DNA from: Candidatus Eisenbacteria bacterium
GTDB lineage: Bacteria > Eisenbacteria > RBG-16-71-46 > JAFGJU01
NCBI GenBank assembly: GCA_026388185.1
Contig: JAPLKG010000005.1
Span: 1 to 64,000 of the forward strand
DNA length: 64,000 nt
Direction: 5' to 3'
The notes beneath the pieces are model-generated. The model saw nothing but the letters and a program-made list of their open reading frames with translations. It did not search any database and was not told the origin of the DNA. Position 1 is the stretch's first letter; each line of letters starts with the position of its first letter. This document shows, piece after piece, positions 51,708 through 60,708 of the stretch. Position numbers and translations under genes: made by a program.

Positions 51708-54590
51708 CTAGTAATGCAGAACGTTCACGGACGCGACGCCTACCTTGCGATAAACCTTGTTCGGAGGCCACACCTCGCCATCTACGCGCAGGAGATCATC
51801 TACCTTAATGCCGAACAGTGACTCGTTTTGGCGCAGGTAAGGGTCGATGAGGCGCCAGTCCGGATCGGAAAGAGGCGCGAATTGCCCCCCATTGAGCTGA
51901 TCATCTTCAACCTTGCCGTGCGGGTCACGCAAGTAGATGGCTCCGCCTGAGGCCAGTGAGAACAGGTTACCACCCGGGTATGGAGTGTCAAGCTCTATCA
52001 ACCCGCCGGTCTCGTCGAAAGTCACTCCATTAACGATCACAAATCCTCCGCCGTCCATCGGATCGCCGGCCATGAAGGATTCGGCCAGATAGTCCAAGCA
52101 GGTGCCGTTGATCACGGTCCGCGGACGCCCCACGGCGTTGATGAGCGGTCGCCCGGCCGCCGACCCCAGGACGAAGATGTCGCCGCCCTTCGCTCCGTAA
52201 AGGAAAGTCTGTCCCACGTCGCCGTGTATCACCAGCCGGCCACGCTTGAGTATCTGTCCCACTTGATCTTGCGCGGCTCCGTGCACGAAGACGCTTGCTC
52301 CATCCAACCCGGAGCCCAGGTAGTCGCCGTTGTCGCCGAAGACGTCCAGTCGCACGTCATCAGTGTTTGATCCGAGGCCACAGCCGGCAAATCGTCCGCC
52401 GCGCCAATCGAGCGTGATGAAGCGACGCCAGCCGAGTGAATGGGCTCGGCAGAGCAGCCGTGCCGCGGACTCCTCACCCTCCGCGGGAAAGTCGCACGCG
52501 TCAACCACGAGAGCCAGTTCACCGAGCCCGGGGCTGCGCAGAGTCTGTCGCGTGCGCCAGTCGACCAGTCGGTGCGTACTCTCGGAACAGGAATCCAGTC
52601 CTGGCACGTTGCGCAGGACATGGTACAGGGATCTGTCCACCGTCGCGAGGAGCGCGGAGCGCCTCTTGATGCCGGTGTCATAATGCCTGTCGCGGAGTAA
52701 CGTGAGGACATCAATGGCGCAAGCGCGCGTCGTGTCGTCTTCGCGTGCGAATTCGGCGAGCCAATCCGTCCACGCGGCCACTTGAGACAGGTCGGCGGCG
52801 GCCAGCGATTCTCTCGCCTCGGCAAACCACTTGCCTGCACCGCTCGCCAAAGGACTCGCGCCGCTCGGCAGAGAATCCGCATCGTGCGTGAGAGAATCCG
52901 TGTCGCCTGCGCGAGAACCCCTGTAGTGCGTGAGAGCACCGGTCACAGAGTCACGGAGAACAGACATCCAGTCCGCGCCGCTACGTGTTCTTGTGCTCGC
53001 GCCAGGGGCCGGTGTCGCAACAAGCTTGCCGAACTTGTCTCGGCAGGTAAGACTGTAACCTTCGTCACTTTTTGAGACAGTGAGAACAAAGGCGCCTCCG
53101 TCCGTGTAACTGCCGCCGCGTGCCACCCAGTACTTGTCGGCCTCGGGCTGGAAGCGGGCGTCTTCCACTGCGAGGCTACGCAGGCAGGCGTTTATGGCCT
53201 GTCGCTCGGAGGCGATCAGCCCGATTTGAACGTTCTCGGTCTTCGCTTGCAAAGGCTCGCTCGCCCCGGACCGACCGCCGCTGCTTTCATCCCTATTGTT
53301 TTGTGAGGTTGGAGGTGGGGGAGAGCTTTCGTACAACGCAAAGACCTGCGGACGCAGCATGGAGGTATCCGTGACCCCCAAGAGTTCCCACGTTTGAGTG
53401 TCCGGCTTGCTCCGGGCAATGATGAAGAACCAAGGTCCGTCCGGGCTTCCGTGAAGGTGTGTCTGCTGGATGGCTCGATAGAGCGTCTGCTTCTCGGGAG
53501 GCAGCATGTCGAAGTCGCGCTCGGTGGTCGGAGCCAACGCTTCAAGTAGTACCTCCAGCGGGTAAGCGTAGACCCGATCCCACAGGTCGAACAGCAGCAC
53601 GCTGACTTCGGTATCGGTGAGGAAGAGCGGCACGATGTTGCGCAGGCGCAGGTATTCCGTGACCCGGTGGTAGTTCGCAAAGTCACCGTTGTGTACCAAC
53701 GCCTCGTTCATGCCGATGAATGGGTGAGCGCCGCCTGGGTGCCAGATGCGCCCCTTGGTAGGATACCGTTGATGCGAAATCCAAACGTGAGCCGTCAAAT
53801 TCTCCAAGCGATAGTAGACTGCGGCCTGCTCGGCGTAGCCCACGATCTTGAACACCAGGAGGTCGCGCCCGTGACACAACACGAAGGCCCGCTTGTCGTC
53901 CAAGCCGGCGTAGTAACGCTGGTTCAAGCGGAAGGTATTCTGATAAACATATTCGTCTTCCACCTGCCGTGCCGGCAGATGACGCAAGGCATTCTCTTCG
54001 GCGAAATGTGCGAGGGCCTCAGGTTTGACGCGGCAAAAGTAGCGCACCACGTCCGGCGGGCGCACTTCGAGACCCGGCACGGCCCGATGGTCGTCCAGAG
54101 TCTCGACTCGGTATGATTCCGTGATGTCGAAGCGACCCGTCAAGCATTCGCGTTCCACTTCCGCTCGCGCGCCCCGGTCAAGGTAGGCCACCTGGATCAG
54201 GTAATGCGTGCGCAAGACGTCGGGCGAGACCCGCATCTGGGCAGGGTCAAGGCCCGCCGCGGCAATGCCGCCGCCTTTGCCGTTCCCTCGGTTATGCATT
54301 TGCTGGCTGGCCGTGACGATGTGCCGGCCGGCGATAGGCACATTCGCGGCGAATCCCAGCACTCCGCAGCCGCCCTCGGCCGCTTCTCTAGCGCGCAACT
54401 CATCGGGCTGGGGGCTCACACCGGCAATCAATTTTGCTCGGGAGTCGAGCAATGCGCCGGCCTGTTCTTGTCGGGTGTTCATGAGGGAACTCGTTTCTTC
54501 CTGTCGGGAGCCGAGCAGCGCGCCGGCTTCCTCTCGGAGGTTCTCCATCGGCGAACTCGCTTTTTCTCGTCGAGAATCTTCAAGAGACAC
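51708..54590 (-). CDS. glutamate synthase GATase-GXGXG fusion subunit
   Basis: This 960-aa protein joins two glutamate-synthase parts: a class II glutamine amidotransferase (CGVLGFAANVP with Cys75 as nucleophile, HQRYPTKGRIWHPGGAHPF, EALVHNGDFANY) and a C-terminal GXGXG beta-helix domain (VFVHGAAQDQVG, LVIHGDVGQTFLYGAKGGD). The FMN domain is in the adjacent gene, so glutamine hydrolysis and scaffold are in one chain and synthesis in the other. GTG 54590 is chosen with GGAG overlapping the upstream stop; ATG 54548 is possible. The catalytic Cys usually follows a short propeptide, but here 60-74 residues precede it, largely a repeat. The 380-470 region is variable and low-complexity. Confidence 0.85.
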   Translation of the reverse strand: MSLEDSRREKASSPMENLREEAGALLGSRQEETSSLMNTRQEQAGALLDSRAKLIAGVSPQPDELRAREAAEGGCGVLGFAANVPIAGRHIVTASQQMHNRGNGKGGGIAAAGLDPAQMRVSPDVLRTHYLIQVAYLDRGARAEVERECLTGRFDITESYRVETLDDHRAVPGLEVRPPDVVRYFCRVKPEALAHFAEENALRHLPARQVEDEYVYQNTFRLNQRYYAGLDDKRAFVLCHGRDLLVFKIVGYAEQAAVYYRLENLTAHVWISHQRYPTKGRIWHPGGAHPFIGMNEALVHNGDFANYHRVTEYLRLRNIVPLFLTDTEVSVLLFDLWDRVYAYPLEVLLEALAPTTERDFDMLPPEKQTLYRAIQQTHLHGSPDGPWFFIIARSKPDTQTWELLGVTDTSMLRPQVFALYESSPPPPTSQNNRDESSGGRSGASEPLQAKTENVQIGLIASERQAINACLRSLAVEDARFQPEADKYWVARGGSYTDGGAFVLTVSKSDEGYSLTCRDKFGKLVATPAPGASTRTRSGADWMSVLRDSVTGALTHYRGSRAGDTDSLTHDADSLPSGASPLASGAGKWFAEARESLAAADLSQVAAWTDWLAEFAREDDTTRACAIDVLTLLRDRHYDTGIKRRSALLATVDRSLYHVLRNVPGLDSCSESTHRLVDWRTRQTLRSPGLGELALVVDACDFPAEGEESAARLLCRAHSLGWRRFITLDWRGGRFAGCGLGSNTDDVRLDVFGDNGDYLGSGLDGASVFVHGAAQDQVGQILKRGRLVIHGDVGQTFLYGAKGGDIFVLGSAAGRPLINAVGRPRTVINGTCLDYLAESFMAGDPMDGGGFVIVNGVTFDETGGLIELDTPYPGGNLFSLASGGAIYLRDPHGKVEDDQLNGGQFAPLSDPDWRLIDPYLRQNESLFGIKVDDLLRVDGEVWPPNKVYRKVGVASVNVLHY
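54447..54578 (-). repeat. 66-bp tandem repeat coding for a 22-residue unit
   Basis: Two consecutive units (54578-54513 and 54512-54447) encode the pattern SR-E--SS-M---R-E-AGALL, and a third begins (DSRAKL). They form a charged helical N-terminal extension before the glutaminase Cys. Confidence 0.8.
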
Positions 54591-54595
54591 GAAGA

Positions 54596-57064
54596 TCACT
54601 CCAGATACACCAGGACGTCTGTCCGTCCCCGCAGTTCGTGGATGCCTTTCATTCCGAGCTCGCGCAGGATACCTGCCAATTGCCAAAGCCAGCTCGTGTA
54701 AAGATTCACGATGAGCCGCCAGGCGTTCTCGACGTCCACTAGTTTGCTGCGCTCCGGGTCCGTTGTCGTGATGCCGAAGGGACAGCCGAACCCTTGTTCG
54801 CAACTGCCCAGTCGTGTGCAGCCCATCGCGACCAACTCGGCTGTGCCGATAACGCATCCGTCGGCACCGAGTGCAATTGCTTTTGCCACGTCGTATGCGG
54901 TGCGAATGCCGCCCGACGCCATTATCGTGAGCTCGTCGCGGATGCCCTCGCTTTCCAAGAAACAATGCACCTTGGGGACGGCGTACTCAATCGGCATTGC
55001 GATGTTCTTTTTGGCTATTTCCGGCGCGGCGCCCGTGCCGCCGTAAGCGCCGTCCAGGTGGACGATGTGCGCGCCCGCGAAATATGAGCCGACAGCGACC
55101 ATGTCCACGTCCGTTGGTGTGCTGACCTTCACGCTGATCAGTGCACGCGGGTTAATTTGTTTGAGCCAGTCCACGTGCTTCTTGTGGTCCTCCACCGAGT
55201 ACACGCTGTGGAAAGGAAAGGGGCTGAAGAGTGATGTGCCACAAACGGCCTCGCGCTCTTGCGCCACGCACTCGGTGTTCTTGTTGCCGAGCAAGTGTCC
55301 CCCCAAGCCAGGCTTGGCTCCCTGGGCATACTTGATTTCCACCAGCCGTGCGCGTTGGATGGTCTCCTCGCGCACTCCGAAAAGCCCCGTTGCGATCTGG
55401 GTAATGACAAAATCGGCGTACGGGATGAGAGCATCGGGGTAGCCGCCTTCGCCGGTCGACGTAAACGTGCCCAGAGATTGAGCCGCGCGGGCCCTGCTGA
55501 GCATCACCGGCAGACCCACACTTCCGAAAGACATCCCCGCGCCGTACCATGGAAGTGGAATGTGAAGCTCGGGGCGGCCGTCGCGGCGCCCGTTGAGAGG
55601 TAAACTCATATCGAAGCCGGCTGGGTCGGCGAGCCAGTCGTCTCTGCGTGACCGTTGCCACTTGTCCGTCAGTTCAAAGGCAAAGGTGAGTCGGTCGAAC
55701 CCGCCACCCGAACCACCGACGCGGAACTCCTGCTTGCCGTCGGGCGAGCCGTCCCGTGCCTGTTGGTGGGTGGAGGCGAGCAGAGCGTGTGTCCAGCGCA
55801 TGTCACCCTCGCCACTCTCTTCCTCCGGCAAACGCCGACTGGACTGGAAAGGTGCGGTAGTGGGGAATAGGCGGCGAAAGGCCTTCGCCTCAATTTCCTC
55901 GAATATCACCCGACCGACCTCGCCGCGCAGTCGCCGCACTTCGCGCATTCCCATCGCACCCAGCGCTTCAAGCAGTTGGTCGCGCCAGGCGGCCATCAAG
56001 TTGATCAAACGCTGTGCGCCCCACTCGGCGTCAGTCTCGCGTTTCTCCACCGGGCAGGTCTGTTTGTCGGCCCACAGGCCGCACCCCCACGCCACGATGG
56101 GTATCCAATCAAGTACGACGGCGTCCGCGCCGCATGCGATGACCTTGGGCACGTGCTCTGCGGCAGCGATGCCGCCGCTGACCAAGAACGATAGGCTATC
56201 GCGCCAGCGTCGCTGCACAAGGTGAGAATGAACCGCGCGCAATGAATCGGGAAGGGGACGTCCCGCAAGATCGCGGCCTTCGTCGTCGGCATAGAGGTGA
56301 AAGAGACGCACTCCCCTGCGCACCAGCCGCTCGATTTCCGCCGGGCTATCCGGCCCCAGGGCGTGGCGTAGTCCGATCATCGCGCCTCTCCATCGTTCAC
56401 AGGCTACCCGCCAGCGTTCGAATGCCCACGGCTCATCTTCGAACTCCACGTAAACCGGTTCCCGGGGCAAGGTCGGGAGCGAATCAAAATCGGCCGCCGA
56501 GAGACGCAGTGCCAAATTGTGATTGGAGGCGACGTCGAGTGTGTCGGGGGTCAGGATACATAAAGTGCCAAGACGTTCGGCGGCGAGAGACAGGGCTCGC
56601 AATGCGCCCCGACCTGGTAGTGGTATGGGCAAAGGTCCGAAAACCACGGGCAGCGGTAGGCTCATGGTCCTGGGTAGGGGAGTGAGTAAACGATTCGAGT
56701 CGTCGAACTCCAGCATCTCCGGTGCGCCCCCAAGACTCACGGCGGTCGAGATGTATTCCCGACCGTGGATACCGTCGCGCGTAGGACGCACGATCTCGGA
56801 CATGTCCAGCCACATTCCTTCAAAGCCTTCCCCACTGAACGGCCCACCGTATCCCGCGCCGCTGATGGGAACGCGTCCGGTCTCGGCCTCGTACCAGGTC
56901 TGCGAAAGAATCTCGGCAGTCCAATAGCGGTCGCCGCGTTGTGACGTGCCCTGGAAGACACGATGACCGTATTTCACGTAGGCGTCGGTCTCGTCCATTT
57001 GGAACTTGGCCGGATACTGGAAGGGGGCCGGCGCCGGCTGTGTGCGTATGTGATATCGTGACAT
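54596..57064 (-). CDS. gltB: glutamate synthase FMN/Fe-S (central and synthase) subunit
   Basis: This 822-aa protein carries the FMN-binding TIM-barrel that reduces 2-iminoglutarate. Clear segments are PLPWYGAGMSFGSVGLPVML, STGEGGYPDALIPYAD, KYAQGAKPGLGGHLLG, ISVKVSTPTDVDMVAVGSYFAGA, LDGAYGGTGAAPEIAKKN and ASGGIRTAYDVAKAIALGAD. Cysteines in CTRLGSCEQGFGCPFG supply the [3Fe-4S] cluster. An N-terminal 430-residue region resembles the GltB central domain, with SGGIAAAEHVPKVIACGAD hinting at a second barrel. No GltD (NADPH) subunit is nearby. It leads directly into the GATase-GXGXG gene. Confidence 0.88.
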   Translation of the reverse strand: MSRYHIRTQPAPAPFQYPAKFQMDETDAYVKYGHRVFQGTSQRGDRYWTAEILSQTWYEAETGRVPISGAGYGGPFSGEGFEGMWLDMSEIVRPTRDGIHGREYISTAVSLGGAPEMLEFDDSNRLLTPLPRTMSLPLPVVFGPLPIPLPGRGALRALSLAAERLGTLCILTPDTLDVASNHNLALRLSAADFDSLPTLPREPVYVEFEDEPWAFERWRVACERWRGAMIGLRHALGPDSPAEIERLVRRGVRLFHLYADDEGRDLAGRPLPDSLRAVHSHLVQRRWRDSLSFLVSGGIAAAEHVPKVIACGADAVVLDWIPIVAWGCGLWADKQTCPVEKRETDAEWGAQRLINLMAAWRDQLLEALGAMGMREVRRLRGEVGRVIFEEIEAKAFRRLFPTTAPFQSSRRLPEEESGEGDMRWTHALLASTHQQARDGSPDGKQEFRVGGSGGGFDRLTFAFELTDKWQRSRRDDWLADPAGFDMSLPLNGRRDGRPELHIPLPWYGAGMSFGSVGLPVMLSRARAAQSLGTFTSTGEGGYPDALIPYADFVITQIATGLFGVREETIQRARLVEIKYAQGAKPGLGGHLLGNKNTECVAQEREAVCGTSLFSPFPFHSVYSVEDHKKHVDWLKQINPRALISVKVSTPTDVDMVAVGSYFAGAHIVHLDGAYGGTGAAPEIAKKNIAMPIEYAVPKVHCFLESEGIRDELTIMASGGIRTAYDVAKAIALGADGCVIGTAELVAMGCTRLGSCEQGFGCPFGITTTDPERSKLVDVENAWRLIVNLYTSWLWQLAGILRELGMKGIHELRGRTDVLVYLE

Positions 57065-57095
57065 ACCCGATCTCTTTGCCCTACGTTCTGGGTTT

Positions 57096-57677
57096 CTAAG
57101 TCTCGCGCTCTCCGGCTTCGCGGACTGTTTCTTCCGCGGCTTCCAGCAACGTCCGCCGTTCGGCGCGGGCGCGCTGTTGCAGACGATTGTAAGCCTCGAA
57201 TTCGCTGATGCCTTCGCGCTGCATCAGCAATCCCTTGGCGCGATCGATCGTGCGGCGCGAGGCCAGCTCGTTTTTCATTTCGGAGGCGGCTTGCGCCGTG
57301 CGGGCATGCTCCTCGAAACGTTGAGCCACCACTTCAATCATGGCCAAGAGTTCCGCCTCCTTGATCGGCTTGACCAGGTAGCCCATGACGGGCAACCGTG
57401 CCGCGCGTTCGATCAGTTCTCGTTCGCCAAAGGCAGTCAGAAAGATGATCGGTACCTGCGCCAGGTCGAGGAGTGCGCGCGCCGCTTCGAGTCCGTCCAT
57501 CTCCGGCATCTTTATGTCCAGGATCGCCAGATCGGGTGTGCACCCTGCGGCGAGCCTCACGGCGACGCGTCCGTCCTCTGCGGCGTAAACGGTGTGTCCC
57601 GCCTCTTCCAAGATCCGTTTGAGTCCAAGTCTGATGATGGACTCGTCGTCGGCGATCAAGATGTTCAGTTTCTTCAA
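57096..57677 (-). CDS. ANTAR-domain response regulator (AmiR/NasT family)
   Basis: This 193-aa protein has a receiver (Asp54 in AILDIKMPEMDG, Lys in GYLVKPI) followed by an ANTAR domain near residues 133-188 (SRRTIDRAKGLLMQREGIS, AYNRLQQRARAERRTLLEAAE). ANTAR binds two-hairpin leader RNAs and prevents termination, often in nitrogen metabolism. It sits 31 bp upstream of gltB and overlaps the kinase gene (ATGA), so control of glutamate synthesis is inferred. I see no dual-hairpin target in the short 57065-57095 gap. Confidence 0.92.
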   Translation of the reverse strand: MKKLNILIADDESIIRLGLKRILEEAGHTVYAAEDGRVAVRLAAGCTPDLAILDIKMPEMDGLEAARALLDLAQVPIIFLTAFGERELIERAARLPVMGYLVKPIKEAELLAMIEVVAQRFEEHARTAQAASEMKNELASRRTIDRAKGLLMQREGISEFEAYNRLQQRARAERRTLLEAAEETVREAGERET

Positions 57678-59317
57678 GGCTTCGCTCCCGTCCCGGCAGG
57701 GTTCGGAAACCGGATGACGGCACGCGTACCCGCCGGTGAAGCGATCGACTCGAAATGCCCTCTCAAGTCATCGCTCACCAGCGTTTCCACAATTTGTAAC
57801 CCGAGGCCCTTGATCGGAGCTTCCGTCAGCGCGTTGCCGACGCCGTCGTCTTCGACGACGACCGCGCTTTCGCCCGGTTCGACCTTCAGTTGGACAAGAA
57901 TCCGGCCTTTATCGCGCCCGGCGAACGCGTGCTCCACCGCGTTCTGGACGAGCTCGCTGGTTGCAAGAGACAGTGACGTGGCTTCTCGCGACGCAAGCAC
58001 GAGCCGATCACCGGTGACAGATATAGTAATGGCTCGTCCCGACGTGAACATCGTCTCTCCGATGGAGAGAGTCACGCGCTCAAGAACGTTTTTCACGTCG
58101 ACCAGACGCAGACCCTGCTCGCTCAAAACCTCGTGGATCGCCGCAATGCTCATGATGCGATTGATCGTCTCGGCGAGTACGTCTTCGGCGCTCAGGTTCG
58201 CCGCCGCACTCTTTTGCAGGCGGAGCAGCATGGCGATCGTTTGCAAGTTGTTCTTCACGCGATGGTGCATCTCGCGAACCACGGCTGCATTTATGACGAG
58301 GCGCGCGTTCTCAATGGCGAGAGCAGTCTGGTCGGCCAGAGTCCGAAAGAGTTCCATCTCCTTTGGAGTGAATTCGTGATGCGCGTCCATGTAGCAAGAG
58401 AAAACGCCCACGATTCGATCTCTCACAATGAGCGGGACGCTCAACATCGAAATCCATCCTTCATGCTCCGCGAGAGCGTGATTCAAGTGGCGCTTGTCTG
58501 TCTGTACGTTGGGAATAAAGATCGGCTGCCCGGTTGCCGCCACCTGCCCGGCGATGCCCTGTCCGACCGCGATCGAAGCGAATTGCTGTTCCTTGGCGAT
58601 GACGTCGTGCGTCGAGCGCAGCACCAGTTGGCCGCTGGCGTCGTCCAGCAGATGGAGCACGGTGGCTTTCGCACCCATCACGCGGGCCGCCATCTCCATC
58701 ACAATTCCAAGCATTTCGTCGAGGTAGAGCGGCGAAGTCACCGTGCGGCTCACCTCCGCGAGGGCGGAGAGTTCCTGTATCTGCTGCCGCTGGCGATCGT
58801 AGAGCGCTGCCTTCTCTATCGCACCGGCGGCCAAGTTGGCGATGAGCGACAAAAGCTCTACTTCGTCGTTGGTATAATCGTGTGTTTCCGCCGTCTGCAC
58901 GTTCATGGCGCCGATGACGCGTCCCTGCACACTGAGCGGGACGGCCATGAGCGACCTCAACGCCTCTTCGTGCGTTTCGGGCAGGAGCTTGAAGCGTGGA
59001 TCCTTGAGCGCATCGCGGACCGCCACGGACTGACCGTGCGTGATGACCCAGCCGGTCAAACCCTCGCCGATGCCCAAAGAAGCTTGACCGATGGCGTCTG
59101 GCGCGAGCCCGGTAGTCGCCTTGAGAACCAGCCGGCCGCCTGCCTCTTCCTGGAGGTAAATGGAACACGAGTCCACACCCAAAACCTGGGACGTGATTCG
59201 TGTGATCGCGTCCAGTGTGTCCTCGAGTTTCCACGCGGCCGCAAGGGCTGCACTGATTTGACCCACTGCGCGCAGTTGTGCAGTTTTTTGTTCTAAGTTG
59301 TGCAATGTCTCGCCCAT
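57674..59317 (-). CDS. double-GAF sensor histidine kinase (HisKA_2/HWE type)
   Basis: This 547-aa cytoplasmic kinase has two GAF domains (about residues 30-170 and 200-345; GIGEGLTGWVITHG, SIAVGQGIAGQVAATGQPIFI) and a HisKA_2 phospho-acceptor (MHHRVKNNLQTIAMLLRLQ) near residue 354. HATPase_c follows (TSELVQNAVEHAF, VVEDDGVG, GLGLQIVETLV). There is no TM helix, so it senses a soluble signal. It partners the ANTAR regulator that follows. Three 10-bp repeats lie just upstream. Confidence 0.93.
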   Translation of the reverse strand: MGETLHNLEQKTAQLRAVGQISAALAAAWKLEDTLDAITRITSQVLGVDSCSIYLQEEAGGRLVLKATTGLAPDAIGQASLGIGEGLTGWVITHGQSVAVRDALKDPRFKLLPETHEEALRSLMAVPLSVQGRVIGAMNVQTAETHDYTNDEVELLSLIANLAAGAIEKAALYDRQRQQIQELSALAEVSRTVTSPLYLDEMLGIVMEMAARVMGAKATVLHLLDDASGQLVLRSTHDVIAKEQQFASIAVGQGIAGQVAATGQPIFIPNVQTDKRHLNHALAEHEGWISMLSVPLIVRDRIVGVFSCYMDAHHEFTPKEMELFRTLADQTALAIENARLVINAAVVREMHHRVKNNLQTIAMLLRLQKSAAANLSAEDVLAETINRIMSIAAIHEVLSEQGLRLVDVKNVLERVTLSIGETMFTSGRAITISVTGDRLVLASREATSLSLATSELVQNAVEHAFAGRDKGRILVQLKVEPGESAVVVEDDGVGNALTEAPIKGLGLQIVETLVSDDLRGHFESIASPAGTRAVIRFPNPAGTGAKP

Positions 59318-59324
59318 AGGTGAC

Positions 59325-59354
59325 CTGTATGTGTCCGTATATGTCTGTATATAC
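59325..59354. repeat. three 10-bp near-tandem repeats upstream of the GAF kinase
   Basis: CTGTATGTGT, CCGTATATGT and CTGTATATAC follow each other at 59325-59354, eight bases before the kinase start codon. The one-turn spacing would place repeats on one DNA face, as for a regulator, though chance AT-rich repetition is possible. Confidence 0.55.
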
Positions 59355-59464
59355 TATACTTTCGGCGCCTTGGGCAAGCGCCTTTACCCTGTCAGCAAGT
59401 TATACCATATGGTGTCACGCTCAGGTCAGACAATTCTATTGCATACCGCGCCTGCAACTTAATC

Positions 59465-60283
59465 TTACAAGGCCTTTTGCGCCCTAAAGGTTATGCTCAG
59501 TATTGATTCGGCTGTGTCCTTTGCTTTATCTGGATTTTCCTTAGCCCATTTCTCAACGGATGAGCCTTTCAGATCGTTTGCCATTAGGTCAAAAGGAAAG
59601 CTTCTTTCAGTCAGGATTTCAATTTTTTGAAATCCGGCCGTTTCCAGGGCAGAAATATAATCATCCTTCAGCATGGCTCCGGATACGCATGAAGAGTAGA
59701 CGTCGGGATTTTCCAGAAGTATCTTGGGAAGAGGTTTTTTCAGAACAATGTCGGATGCAACGATTCTTCCTCTACTTCTCAGGATTCTGAATGTTTCCCT
59801 AAAGACCTTTTCCTTTTCCGGGCTCAGATTGATCACACAGTTTGATATGACGAGGTCAACGCTTTCATTTTCAAGAGGAATGTCTTCAATGAAGCCCTTG
59901 ATGAATTTTACGTTTCCGAAACCGCCTTTTCTTGCATTTTCTGTCGCTTTCCCTATCATTTCCTCCGTCATATCGAGCCCGTAGACAAGTCCGTTAGGGC
60001 CGACCTTCTTGGCGGCAAGAAACACATCAAACCCTGCCCCCGAGCCAAGGTCAAGCACTGTTTCTCCTTCATTGATGTCGGCAAAGGCAACAGGAGCCCC
60101 GCAGCCGAGTCCGAGATCCGCGCCGGCCGGTACCTGCTCCATTTCCCTCTTGCTGTAGCCCACGATTTCCGACAGATTGGGCTGCGCCGATGAACAGCAC
60201 GATGACGAGCAGCAGGACTTACTGTGGACGGCAATCTTGGCATATCTTCTTCTAACTTCTTCTCTTTCGTCAAACGTATTCAT
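59465..60283 (-). CDS. arsM: arsenite S-adenosylmethionine methyltransferase
   Basis: ArsM transfers methyl groups from SAM to As(III). The 272-aa protein has VLDLGSGAGFD (SAM motif I), ADLGLGCGAPVAFA, and the two conserved As-binding cysteines in SNCVINLSPEKEKVF and SSCVSGAM. An N-terminal Cys cluster (SCCSSSCCSSAQ) supplies further thiol ligands. ATG 60283 has GGGAG six bases upstream. It overlaps no gene but starts 2 bp after the HgcC-like stop. Codon use is more AT-rich than in flanking genes, so it is probably acquired. Confidence 0.95.
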   Translation of the reverse strand: MNTFDEREEVRRRYAKIAVHSKSCCSSSCCSSAQPNLSEIVGYSKREMEQVPAGADLGLGCGAPVAFADINEGETVLDLGSGAGFDVFLAAKKVGPNGLVYGLDMTEEMIGKATENARKGGFGNVKFIKGFIEDIPLENESVDLVISNCVINLSPEKEKVFRETFRILRSRGRIVASDIVLKKPLPKILLENPDVYSSCVSGAMLKDDYISALETAGFQKIEILTERSFPFDLMANDLKGSSVEKWAKENPDKAKDTAESILSITFRAQKAL

Positions 60284-60285
60284 TC

Positions 60286-60525
60286 TCAACTCCCTTTCTT
60301 GATCACCAAGAGGCTCTTTATCGGTGCGTTAAGAAACTCGAGTTTTGTTAGTACAATACAGCATACTTCTTCCTCCTTTGTAATGAGGGCCAATGCGAAC
60401 TTGTCTCCCGATTTCAATCGGGCCTTTTGTCTGGTTTCCTTCGGGATCACGATCTGGCCCCTCTCGTCGACGGTAACAACCGCCTCTACTTCGCAGCAAT
60501 TAGAACCGCATTTCTTTCTTTTCAT
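60286..60525 (-). CDS. AbrB/SpoVT-type protein resembling HgcAB-associated HgcC
   Basis: This 79-aa protein starts at ATG 60525 (GGGAGA upstream). It has an N-terminal Cys motif (CGSNCCEVEAVVTVDERGQIVIPKE contains it), the AbrB DNA-binding swap fold, and EEEVCCIVL. The combination of Cys-rich start and AbrB fold is annotated as HgcC next to hgcAB or arsM genes. It may sense As or Hg thiols and control the arsM transcript. No hgcA or hgcB lies in the window. Confidence 0.75.
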   Translation of the reverse strand: MKRKKCGSNCCEVEAVVTVDERGQIVIPKETRQKARLKSGDKFALALITKEEEVCCIVLTKLEFLNAPIKSLLVIKKGS

Positions 60526-60551
60526 GGCAAAGTCTCCCTTCATCAGTGTAA

Positions 60552-60605
60552 TCAGCGCTTACTGATAACGCTGAATATTCTAATCCACCTGAAACGATTT
60601 GTCAA
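60552..60605 (-). promoter_or_regulatory. promoter and candidate operator of the hgcC-like/arsM operon
   Basis: On the minus strand TTGACA (60605-60600), 17-bp spacer, TAGAAT (60582-60577). Immediately downstream, TCAGCG/CGCTGA (60552-60557 / 60569-60574) form an inverted repeat over the start region, fit for a thiol-sensing repressor. Confidence 0.75.
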
Positions 60606-60708
60606 GTCAATTCGGAAATTGCTCTGTTTGTCAATTGTTTCACACGACCGGAGGCATCAATTGAGTCCGACGCGCCGGTGTCCTCTCGTGGCGGTCTCAG
60701 AAGCGGCA

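Noticed and set aside
57177-59296. Long plus-strand frames of 400 and 387 codons
   Set aside because: They are antisense to the ANTAR regulator and GAF kinase, whose motifs are unmistakable.
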